Positions 55,706 to 64,000 of a stretch of 64,000 nucleotides of DNA are shown in pieces. Within the stretch, counting starts at the first letter, position 1, and the number at the start of each line of letters is the position of its first letter. This stretch comes from Mycobacterium paragordonae (GTDB taxonomy: Bacteria > Actinomycetota > Actinomycetes > Mycobacteriales > Mycobacteriaceae). A program made the position numbers and the translations under genes. The DNA lies in contig NZ_CP025546.1 of assembly GCF_003614435.1 (NCBI RefSeq), forward strand, positions 4,526,001-4,590,000. The letters are read 5' to 3'. The notes under the pieces are model-generated. The model saw only the letters and a program-made list of their open reading frames with translations, made no database searches and had not been told where the DNA came from.

Positions 55706-56494
55706 TTACTTGGTCGGCACCAGCAGGCCGAGGTTGCCGTCGTGGCGGGGATACAACAATTGGCCGCGGCCGGTGTCCCGGTCGGTGTAGAACAGCAGCG
55801 GCAGGGTGTGTTCGCAGGCGCGTCGTACCGCGTCGGCTTCTCTCAGGGTGGGTGTGGCACGGGAATTCACGATCAGCGGTACCCGGGGGCCCGGTATGCC
55901 CGGTGACCAGGCCCACCCAGGTGGGAAGACGTGCCGTTGGCGGGCCAGACGCAGACCCGACGGCCCGGCCCGGTACACCAGTGCGTCCTCGCCGGTTTCG
56001 GAGTCGGTGAACAGGTGGGCGTCGTAGTCCATGCCGTCCATCACCGCAACCGCATCCAGTGGTGTCGTGCGTTGCAGCACAACGGGTTTGCGGCGGGCGA
56101 CGACGGCGTCGTAACCTACGGTCAGTATCCTGCGTGTCGGATCCGGCCAGGTGCGCGGCCGCCACGGCGCCAGCATGCGGACGATCTGGCGGTCAAGTCT
56201 TTCCAACGCCGGCGACAGGTCGTCGAGGCCGGCGGTGACGGCGGCGACGCGCGCCGGGAGTTCGCCGACCGACAGGTTCACCTGCATGACCAGCGGGCCG
56301 CGGCCGCACATCCCCGTCTTGAGGCGTACCCGAGCGCCCCCGGTGATCTCGTGAGAGGCCAGGACCTCACCGACCGCTTGCGCCACGCGCTCGGCCTGGG
56401 CGACGGTGACCGGACCCGCGGACGTCACGTCGACGTCCGGCAATTCCCGCACCGACTTGAGTGCCTTCACGCCGCGGCGACCCTTTCTGTTCAT
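55706..56494 (-). CDS. Rv0079-like dormancy-associated translation inhibitor (HPF-related)
   Basis: 262 residues. The C-terminal half matches what I recall of Rv0079 (DATIN): RRKPVVLQRTTPLDAVAVMDGMDYDAHLFTDSETGEDALVYRAGPSGLRLARQRHVFPPGWAW, the long-HPF C-terminal ribosome-dimerisation type. The N-terminal half (LASHEITGGARVRLK.. PLVMQVNLSVGELPARVAAV) corresponds to the S30AE domain. It likely binds ribosomes and lowers translation in hypoxia. Two DosR-like sites lie upstream. The start is taken at ATG 56494; GTG 56470 is possible. Confidence 0.85.
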   Translation of the reverse strand: MNRKGRRGVKALKSVRELPDVDVTSAGPVTVAQAERVAQAVGEVLASHEITGGARVRLKTGMCGRGPLVMQVNLSVGELPARVAAVTAGLDDLSPALERLDRQIVRMLAPWRPRTWPDPTRRILTVGYDAVVARRKPVVLQRTTPLDAVAVMDGMDYDAHLFTDSETGEDALVYRAGPSGLRLARQRHVFPPGWAWSPGIPGPRVPLIVNSRATPTLREADAVRRACEHTLPLLFYTDRDTGRGQLLYPRHDGNLGLLVPTK

Positions 56495-56548
56495 TTCGCG
56501 ACACCGAATGCCGCGCAATGAAGCTTCGCCGTTCGACGGCAGCGTCAG

Positions 56549-56589
56549 ATAGAGCCGAAAGTCCCACCGGGAGTGGCTAAAGTCCCGAA
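56549..56589 (-). promoter_or_regulatory. DosR-like boxes upstream of the DATIN-desaturase operon
   Basis: On the minus strand TTCGGGACTTTAGCCACTCC (56589-56570) matches 15 of 20 positions of the DosR consensus TTSGGGACTWWAGTCCCSAA, with a perfect left half. A second, weaker site centred near 56559 shares the AAGTCCC half. They lie 76-95 bp upstream of the chosen start, a normal activating distance. Confidence 0.72.
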
Positions 56590-56662
56590 CGAATGCATTA
56601 GCAATAGACGCCCGTGTCGAACATCACATCAAGTCGCACCCGGGCGTATTATGCACGCCGCG

Positions 56663-58039
<1,377 letters not shown>

Positions 58040-58363
58040 TACCGACCGCGCGACCCCCGGTGCATTTCGTTTCAGGGGCCCGTCAGGCCTCATGCCGAAC
58101 TAACATCTCACGCAAATCTTGGCAGCCCGGACCGTGGGCCGGCCGGCATCCGTTTTTGCTGGCAGGAACGGCAAACGAGGCCGGAGCGCGGAGCGCCCGG
58201 TGATCGGCGCACACCAAACGTTTCCCGATCGTTTACCCCACGTCCGCCGGTGCGACGGGTCGATAACTCCGTGCGCTCCTAGCATCTCATCGGAATCCGC
58301 GGGGGGACCCGTCTCCCGGCGCGGCCGTCAACTGGCCACCACTAAAAGGGGAGGACCGTCCCA
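58040..58363. other. Intergenic region between mbtI and the 69-aa gene
   Basis: About 320 bp with no accepted gene. The left end is the mbtI promoter and the right end carries GGGGAGGA before the small gene. The middle holds several non-repeated segments without a clear dyad or RNA signature. Confidence 0.5.
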
Positions 58364-58573
58364 ATGTTCGTCATCCGGATGACCGACGGTGAAGAGATCA
58401 AAGGCGACGTCGAGAACTTGACGTTCAATGCGGAGACCGGCGTGCTCACGGTGTGCACCGTCGACGGGTTCGAGGAAACCACCACGCATTACTCGCCGGC
58501 GGCATGGCTGTCGGTGACCCACCGTAAGCGCGACATCGATGTCAAGTCATCGCGCCTGTCGTCTGTTCGCTGA
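58364..58573 (+). CDS. Small conserved-looking hypothetical protein
   Basis: 69 residues, MFVIRMTDGEEIKGDVENL then TVDGFEETTTHYSPAAWLSV; soluble, acidic first half, basic tail (HRKRDIDVKSSRLSSVR). The beta-rich pattern suggests a small SH3-like fold. GGGGAGGA 8 nt upstream supports real translation. I do not recognise the family. It stands alone, 287 bp before the permease gene. Confidence 0.6.
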   Translation: MFVIRMTDGEEIKGDVENLTFNAETGVLTVCTVDGFEETTTHYSPAAWLSVTHRKRDIDVKSSRLSSVR

Positions 58574-58860
58574 AACGACACCAGAACTCCCAGCGAATTA
58601 ACAGGTAATTGGTACCTGATCCACACAGATTGGCTCCAAAACGCCTTAGCCAGCGCACTTCTGGGTTTCGCTCGTTACGCCGGTGTTTCAGTAATCGCAA
58701 CACCAGGAAAACTGCACCGAGAACGGCTGCTAGACGCACATTCTGAGTGGCGGCCGGCCAGCGGCCCAAGCTAAATTCGCAGCGTTATCTGGAATGTTCG
58801 TGGTCGCCGTGACGGTCAGTACTTCCTTCGAATCGCCGCAGGACGCTCGAGAGGTGCTCA

Positions 58861-60102
58861 ATGCTGCACGAGTTCTGGGACAACTTCACCCATAACCTGT
58901 TCAAGCCTTTGCTGCTGTTCTTCTACTTCGGCTTTCTGATTCCGATTCTGAAGGTGCGGTTCGAGTTTCCCTATGTGATCTATCAGGGCCTGACCATGTA
59001 CCTGCTGCTGGCCATCGGCTGGCACGGCGGCGAGGAACTCGCCAAGATCAACGCCTCCAGCATCGGGGTCATCGTGGGCTTCATGGTGCTCGGCTTCGTG
59101 CTGAACTTTGCGATCGGCGGCCTGGCCTATCTGCTGCTGAGCAGGCTCAGCACCATGCGCGCGGTCGATAAGGCCACCGTCGCCGGCTACTACGGGTCGG
59201 ACTCGGCAGGAACGTTCGCCACCTGCGTTGCGGTCCTGACCGCTGTCAACATCGCGTTCAACGCCTACATGCCGGTGATGCTCGCGGTCATGGAGATCCC
59301 GGGCTGCCTGGTCGCCCTCTACCTGGTGGCCCGCCTGCGGCACCGTGGACTGGACGCGGCGGGCTACATGCCCGACGAAGCCGGCTACACCCCGCCGGTC
59401 AGGGCCGCGATCGGCCCCGGCACTCCCGCCAAACCGGCACCCGGCCAGAGCCTGGATCAGGAGGCGCAGGCCGCGATCGATCTGGAGCGGGAACTCTCGA
59501 TGGAGAAACTGGACCATCCAGACTGGGAGCCCGACCAGAGCCCGCCGCGGCCGCGGGCCAAGAGGATGCCGATCTTCTCTCGCGAACTGTTTCAGGAGGT
59601 GTTCCTCAACCCCGGACTGGTGCTGCTGATCGGTGGCATCGTCATCGGACTGATCAGTGGGATGCAGGGGCAGAAGGTCGTGGCCGACGACGACCGGTTC
59701 TTCGTCCTGGCCTTCCAGGGCGTGCTGTGCCTGTTCCTGCTGGAGATGGGCATGACGGCGTCACGCAAGCTGAAGGACCTGCGATCGGCCGGCCCCGGCT
59801 TCATCTTCTTCGGTCTGCTGGCGCCCAATCTCTTTGCCACGATTGGGATTGCGGTCGCCTGCAGCTACGCGTCGCTCACCCACACCGACTTCAAGCCCGG
59901 CACCTACGTGCTGTTCGCCGTGCTGTGCGGCGCCGCGTCGTATATCGCCGTCCCGGCGGTGCAGCGGCTGGCGATTCCCGAAGCCAGTCCGACGCTGCCG
60001 CTGGCCGCGTCCCTCGGCCTGACGTTCTCCTACAACGTCACCGTCGGGATTCCGCTCTACATCGAGATCGCCCGCCTCTTCGAGCAGTGGTTCGGCGTGT
60101 GA
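58861..60102 (+). CDS. SbtA-like sodium-dependent permease (Rv2387 homologue)
   Basis: 413 residues, about ten membrane helices in two halves joined by a charged loop (about 165-240, Pro-rich, DQEAQAAIDLERELSMEK). The repeats FKPLLLFFYFGFLIPILKV / VFLNPGLVLLIGGIVIGLISG and YYGSDSAGTFATCVAVLTA are as in the SbtA bicarbonate permease family (DUF897). The position matches Rv2387 next to hemN. The substrate in mycobacteria is not known; bicarbonate is a family inference. Confidence 0.85.
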   Translation: MLHEFWDNFTHNLFKPLLLFFYFGFLIPILKVRFEFPYVIYQGLTMYLLLAIGWHGGEELAKINASSIGVIVGFMVLGFVLNFAIGGLAYLLLSRLSTMRAVDKATVAGYYGSDSAGTFATCVAVLTAVNIAFNAYMPVMLAVMEIPGCLVALYLVARLRHRGLDAAGYMPDEAGYTPPVRAAIGPGTPAKPAPGQSLDQEAQAAIDLERELSMEKLDHPDWEPDQSPPRPRAKRMPIFSRELFQEVFLNPGLVLLIGGIVIGLISGMQGQKVVADDDRFFVLAFQGVLCLFLLEMGMTASRKLKDLRSAGPGFIFFGLLAPNLFATIGIAVACSYASLTHTDFKPGTYVLFAVLCGAASYIAVPAVQRLAIPEASPTLPLAASLGLTFSYNVTVGIPLYIEIARLFEQWFGV

Positions 60103-60108
60103 CGTCCG

Positions 60109-61281
60109 TCAGTCCAGCAAGGTGCGCACGACCGCGTCGGCAAGCAGCCGGCCCCGGTCGCTGAGGACCAGGTGGTCGCCGTCAGACTCCAGCAACCCGT
60201 CGGCGACCACCTCCTCCGCGCGCGCCCGTTCGGCGGCACTGAGCCGGGCCAGCGGCAGACCCTGGCGCAACCGGATCTGCAGCAACACCTCTTCGGTGTG
60301 CAGGGCGTCGGCATCCAATTGCTCGAAACCGGCCACGGGTAACGCTCCGTCGGCGATTCTGGATCCATACGTGTTGGGGTGCTTGACATTCCACCATCGG
60401 AGGTCGCCGACGTGGCTGTGCGCACCGGGGCCGGCGCCCCACCACTGACCGCGGTCCCAGTAGCCCAGATTGTGCCGGCACTCACCGCCGGGACGGGCCC
60501 AGTTGGACACCTCGTACCAACCCATACCGGCGGCCGAGAGCCGGGCGTCGACCAACTCGTAGCGGTGCGCCAGCACGTCGTCGTCCGGCGGCTCGAGCTC
60601 ACCGCTGCGGACCCGCCTGGCCATCGCGGTGCCGTCCTCGACCACCAGCGCATAGGCCGACACGTGGTCGACGCCCGTCTCGACCGCCGTGTCCACCGAG
60701 CGCAGCAGGTCGTCGTCGGATTCTCCGGGGGTGCCGTAGATCAGGTCCAGGCTGACGTGCTCGAAACCCAGCGCCAGCGCCTCCCGGGCGGCCGCGGCCG
60801 AGCGGTTGGGCGTATGCACCCGGTCCAGCACGCCCAGCAACCGGGGCACCACCGACTGCATGCCCAGTGACACCCGCGTGTATCCGGCCTCCCGGATCTC
60901 CTCGAAAAACTCCGGCCACGTCGACTCGGGATTGGCCTCGGTGGTGATCTCGGCATCCGGTGCCAGCGTGAAGTGGTCGCGCACCATGCCCAGCAGGGTC
61001 GTCAGCCGCGCGCCGCCCAGCAATGACGGGGTACCGCCGCCGACGAACACCGTGTCCACGGTCGGCCCACCGAGTCGCACGGCGGCCCGCTCCAGTTCGG
61101 TGCGCAGCGCCGTCAGCCAGGCGTCCGGGTTGACACCGCCCAGTTCCGCCGGGGTGTAGGTGTTGAAGTCGCAGTAACCGCACCGGGTGATGCAGAACGG
61201 GACGTGGACGTAGAGGCCGAACGGTCGTCCGGGCGTGGGCTGGATGGCCGGCAGTTCCACCGGCACCTCGACAGGAGCCAT
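60109..61281 (-). CDS. hemN: HemW/HemN-like radical SAM protein
   Basis: 390 residues, the same length as Rv2388c. The radical SAM cluster motif is in VPFCITRCGYCDF (CxxxCxxC), with GGGTPSLL, TEANPES and NLGYWDRGQWWGAGPGAHS. Most such proteins with this motif and no fourth nearby Cys are HemW haem chaperones rather than true coproporphyrinogen dehydrogenases; both names are in use. The ATG at 61281 is preferred; a GTG 15 bp upstream is possible. Convergent with the permease. Confidence 0.92.
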   Translation of the reverse strand: MAPVEVPVELPAIQPTPGRPFGLYVHVPFCITRCGYCDFNTYTPAELGGVNPDAWLTALRTELERAAVRLGGPTVDTVFVGGGTPSLLGGARLTTLLGMVRDHFTLAPDAEITTEANPESTWPEFFEEIREAGYTRVSLGMQSVVPRLLGVLDRVHTPNRSAAAAREALALGFEHVSLDLIYGTPGESDDDLLRSVDTAVETGVDHVSAYALVVEDGTAMARRVRSGELEPPDDDVLAHRYELVDARLSAAGMGWYEVSNWARPGGECRHNLGYWDRGQWWGAGPGAHSHVGDLRWWNVKHPNTYGSRIADGALPVAGFEQLDADALHTEEVLLQIRLRQGLPLARLSAAERARAEEVVADGLLESDGDHLVLSDRGRLLADAVVRTLLD

Positions 61282-61427
61282 GCCAAATCTTGGCACGACG
61301 GCCCGACCCGGGCCGTTTTCCCAGGCTCTTCCCTGGTTTGTTTACCGAAGAACCCAGGTTCGCCCCGTAGTTTTAATCACTGTGAGAAGAAATTTGACCT
61401 GGTAGCACCGGTGGTGTGGATCCATGG

Positions 61428-61433
61428 CAGAAT
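61428..61433 (+). promoter_or_regulatory. -10 element of the leaderless sirA operon transcript
   Basis: CAGAAT lies 7 nt upstream of the GTG at 61441, the spacing expected if transcription starts on the first base of the leader peptide codon. No good -35 is visible, which is common for such mycobacterial promoters. Confidence 0.55.
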
Positions 61434-61440
61434 GGCAGCC

Positions 61441-61533
61441 GTGACCGTCGCCAAGTCGAGCCCGCGAGTAGCGCTGGTGGTGCGACGTCATATCGACCTC
61501 AAGCGCGTTTGCAGCTGTTGCTGTCTGCCTTGA
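61441..61533 (+). CDS. Polycysteine leader peptide (cysteine attenuator of sirA-cysH)
   Basis: 30-residue leaderless short ORF: GTG start (VTVAKSSPRVALVV...) and a C terminus RVCSCCCLP with four Cys codons in five, then TGA. Such polycysteine ORFs upstream of the sulfite reductase gene are established cysteine-responsive attenuators in mycobacteria: cysteine shortage stalls ribosomes and raises expression of the genes behind. It ends 112 bp before sirA. Confidence 0.88.
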   Translation: MTVAKSSPRVALVVRRHIDLKRVCSCCCLP

Positions 61534-61645
61534 TGTCGTAGACCCAGCCCACCCGTACCACCTGCTGGCTGCCGGATCTGCGCCGCCGGAATCAACGGTG
61601 AGTTGCGCGCGTTCCAGTCGGCATGTTCCGAAGGAGAACTGCCCC

Positions 61646-63316
61646 ATGACCACTGCACGCCCCGCAAAGGCGCCCCGCAATGAGGGCCAGTGGGCGCTGG
61701 GTAATCGCGAGCCACTGAACCCCAACGAGGAGATGAAGAAGGCCGGTGCGCCGCTCGAGGTGCGGGAACGCATCGAGAACGTCTACGCCAAGGGCGGATT
61801 CGACAGCATCGACAAGAGCGACCTGCGGGGGCGCTTCCGGTGGTGGGGCCTCTACACCCAGCGAGAGCAGGGCTACGACGGCTCGTTCACCGGTGACGAG
61901 AACGCCGATCTGCTCGAGGCCAAGTACTTCATGATGCGGGTGCGGTGCGACGGTGGGGCGATCTCGACCGCCGCATTGCGAACGCTGGGCCAGATCTCCA
62001 CCGAATTTGCCCGCGACACGGCCGATATCTCCGACCGGGAGAACATCCAGTACCACTGGATCAGGGTGGAGGACGTCCCGGAGATCTGGCGGCGCCTCGA
62101 TGAGGTGGGCCTGCAGACCACCGAGGCGTGCGGCGACTGCCCCCGTGTGGTGCTGGGCTCCCCGCTGGCCGGCGAGTCGCTCGACGAGGTCATCGACCCG
62201 ACGTGGGCGATCGACGAGATCGTGCGCCGCTACATCGGCAAGCCTGAATACGCCGACCTGCCGCGCAAGTACAAGACCGCGATCTCCGGCCTGCAAGACG
62301 TCGCGCACGAGATCAACGACATCGCGTTCATCGGCGTCAACCACCCTGAGCACGGACCCGGCCTCGATCTGTGGGTCGGCGGTGGGCTGTCGACCAACCC
62401 GATGCTGGCCCAGCGACTCGGCGTGTGGGTTCCGCTGGACGAGGTGCCCGAAGTGTGGGAGGCGGTGACGTCGATATTTCGGGACTACGGCTACCGGCGA
62501 CTGCGGGCCAAGGCGCGGCTGAAGTTCCTGGTCAAGGACTGGGGCGTGGAAAAGTTTCGGGATGTTCTCGAGACCGAGTACCTCAAGCGCCCATTGATCG
62601 ACGGCCCAGCGCCCGACCCGATCGCGCATCCGATCGACCACGTCGGCGTGCAGCGCACCAAGAACGGGCTCAATGCCATCGGGGCTGCCCCCATCGCCGG
62701 TCGGGTGTCCGGAACCATACTCACCGCGGTCGCCGAGCTCGCCGAGCGGGCCGGCTCCGACCGGATCCGCTTCACCCCCTATCAGAAACTGGTTCTCCTC
62801 GACGTTCCCGATGACAAAGTCGAAGAGACCGTTGCCGGACTGGAAGGTCTTGGCCTGCAAGTACAGCCGTCGCAGTGGCGCCGGAACCTGATGGCGTGCA
62901 GCGGAATCGAGTACTGCAAGCTGTCGTTCGCCGAAACCCGGGTGCGCGCACAGTCTTTGGTGCCCGAGCTGGAAAACCGACTGGTAGACGTCAACTCCCG
63001 CCTCGACGTGCCGATCACCGTCAACATCAACGGCTGCCCGAACTCCTGCGCCCGAATCCAGGTCGCCGACATCGGGTTCAAGGGCCAGATGGTCGACGAC
63101 GGGGAAGGCGGCTCGGTCGAGGGATTCCAGGTGCACCTGGGCGGCGGTCTCGGCCTGGACAGCGGGTTCGGACGAAAACTGCGTCAGCACAAGGTCACCA
63201 GCGACGAGCTGGGCGATTACATCGATCGGGTGACCCGCAACTTCCTCAAACACCGCCATGAGGGCGAGCGCTTCGCGCAGTGGGCCGTCCGGGCCGAGGA
63301 GGACGATTTGCGATGA
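61646..63316 (+). CDS. sirA: Ferredoxin-dependent sulfite reductase SirA (NirA)
   Basis: Reduces sulfite to sulfide with six electrons from ferredoxin, for cysteine synthesis; orthologue of Rv2391. 556 residues. The sirohaem/[4Fe-4S] ligand cysteines are in ACSGIEYCK and NGCPNSCAR. The Tyr of GRFRWWGLYTQ and the Cys of TTEACGDCPR correspond to the cross-linked Tyr-Cys pair reported for the M. tuberculosis enzyme. The ATG at 61646 follows AAGGAG. The stop overlaps the cysH start (ATGA). Confidence 0.95.
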   Translation: MTTARPAKAPRNEGQWALGNREPLNPNEEMKKAGAPLEVRERIENVYAKGGFDSIDKSDLRGRFRWWGLYTQREQGYDGSFTGDENADLLEAKYFMMRVRCDGGAISTAALRTLGQISTEFARDTADISDRENIQYHWIRVEDVPEIWRRLDEVGLQTTEACGDCPRVVLGSPLAGESLDEVIDPTWAIDEIVRRYIGKPEYADLPRKYKTAISGLQDVAHEINDIAFIGVNHPEHGPGLDLWVGGGLSTNPMLAQRLGVWVPLDEVPEVWEAVTSIFRDYGYRRLRAKARLKFLVKDWGVEKFRDVLETEYLKRPLIDGPAPDPIAHPIDHVGVQRTKNGLNAIGAAPIAGRVSGTILTAVAELAERAGSDRIRFTPYQKLVLLDVPDDKVEETVAGLEGLGLQVQPSQWRRNLMACSGIEYCKLSFAETRVRAQSLVPELENRLVDVNSRLDVPITVNINGCPNSCARIQVADIGFKGQMVDDGEGGSVEGFQVHLGGGLGLDSGFGRKLRQHKVTSDELGDYIDRVTRNFLKHRHEGERFAQWAVRAEEDDLR

Positions 63317-64000
63317 GCCAGGCGCCCAGACTGACCGAAGAAGAGCTGCGCGAGCTGGCGGCGCGCGGGGCGGCGGAACTCGCCGGCGCCGACGCCGTCG
63401 AGCTGCTGAAGTGGACCGAAGAGAACTTCGGCAATATCAACGGACCGCGCGGCTGGGCGACGTGCAACTACGTGGTGGCCTCCAACATGCAGGACGCGGT
63501 GTTGGTTGACATGGCAGCCAAGGTACGACCGGGTGTGCCGGTGATGTTCCTGGACACCGGATATCACTTCGTGGAGACCATCGGCACCCGCGACGCGGTC
63601 GAATCCGTTTACGACATCAGGGTTGTCAACGTCAACGCCGAGCACACGGTGGCCGAGCAGGACAAGCTGCTGGGCAAGGACCTGTTCGCCCGGGATCCCG
63701 GCGAGTGCTGCCGATTGCGCAAGGTCGCTCCGCTCGGCAAGGCGCTGCGCGGCTATTCGGCGTGGGTGACGGGCATCCGGCGGGTGGAAGCGCCCACCCG
63801 CGCCAACGCTCCGCTGATCAGCTTCGACGAGGCGTTCAAGCTGGTGAAGATCAACCCGCTCGCGGCCTGGTCGGACGACGACATGCAGAACTACATCGAT
63901 GAGCACGACGTCCTGGTCAATCCCCTTGTCTACGAAGGCTATCCGTCGATCGGCTGCGCTCCCTGCACGGCCAAGCCGGTGGAGGGCGCCGACCCGCGCA
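63313..64000 (+). CDS. cysH: Adenylyl-sulfate (APS) reductase CysH, 5' part
   Basis: Thioredoxin-dependent reduction of APS to sulfite, the step before SirA; orthologue of Rv2392. 229 residues are visible before the window ends. The ECCRLRK motif and later GCAPC are the [4Fe-4S] ligands that mark APS rather than PAPS reductases. The C-terminal ECG(I/L)H nucleophile region is outside the window. Translationally coupled to sirA and covered by the same leader-peptide attenuator. Confidence 0.93.
   Translation, partial: MSQAPRLTEEELRELAARGAAELAGADAVELLKWTEENFGNINGPRGWATCNYVVASNMQDAVLVDMAAKVRPGVPVMFLDTGYHFVETIGTRDAVESVYDIRVVNVNAEHTVAEQDKLLGKDLFARDPGECCRLRKVAPLGKALRGYSAWVTGIRRVEAPTRANAPLISFDEAFKLVKINPLAAWSDDDMQNYIDEHDVLVNPLVYEGYPSIGCAPCTAKPVEGADPR

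Noticed and set aside
58542..58769. 75-residue minus-strand frame with a hydrophobic segment
   Set aside because: There is no ribosome binding site or recognisable family, and its 3' end overlaps the 69-residue gene. It remains possible but unsupported.

Overview
The window is high-GC DNA from a mycobacterium. Both flanks follow the Mycobacterium tuberculosis gene order from glyS (Rv2357c) to cysH (Rv2392), and there is a PE_PGRS gene, MmpS/MmpL genes and a mycobactin locus with IdeR-type iron boxes. PE_PGRS genes point to a slow-growing, non-tuberculosis species. The presence of recQ, which M. tuberculosis lacks, fits a species with a fuller environmental gene set. Identifications come from reading the proteins and recalling family members; no search was run.

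Left flank (1-21.2 kb): the glyS 5' end, the zinc regulators smtB-zur, a conserved hypothetical gene, uppS, recO, amiA2 and recQ. A PE_PGRS protein fused to a phosphodiesterase-like domain follows, then a divergent GlxA-type regulator/DJ-1 pair. The housekeeping run era, CBS transporter-like gene, ybeY, phoH, rsmE, dnaJ2 and hrcA comes next, then an Rv2375 homologue, an ECF41-type sigma factor with its carboxymuconolactone-decarboxylase partner, and cfp2.

Centre (21.3-58.0 kb): a mycobactin locus carrying nearly all M. tuberculosis mbt-1 functions in a different order. The order is SagB/McbC-like oxidase (+), mbtB, mbtF and mbtE (-), a divergent iron-box promoter, siderophore GNAT acyltransferase, mbtT, mbtC and mbtD (+), mbtH and mbtG (-), a second divergent iron-box promoter, then mbtA, an unknown membrane protein, mmpS and mmpL (+). 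mbtI lies about 11.5 kb further on behind its own iron box. MbtI makes salicylate, and MbtA loads it on MbtB, which adds a cyclised Ser/Thr. MbtE and MbtF add lysines, MbtC/MbtD supply the polyketide unit, MbtG hydroxylates lysine, MbtH assists adenylation and MbtT edits or releases. MmpS/MmpL probably export the siderophore. The oxidase beside mbtB could convert the oxazoline to an oxazole, which would be a new variant of the product.

Between mmpL and mbtI lies an accessory island: an aldo/keto reductase, four 84-bp tandem repeats, an SDR-diiron-flavin monooxygenase-MerR cassette, and a two-gene operon (Rv0079-like translation inhibitor plus DesA1-like desaturase) behind DosR-like boxes.

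Right flank (58.3-64 kb): a small conserved protein, an Rv2387-like permease, hemW, a polycysteine leader peptide, sirA and the start of cysH, again in M. tuberculosis order apart from genes missing between hemW and sirA.
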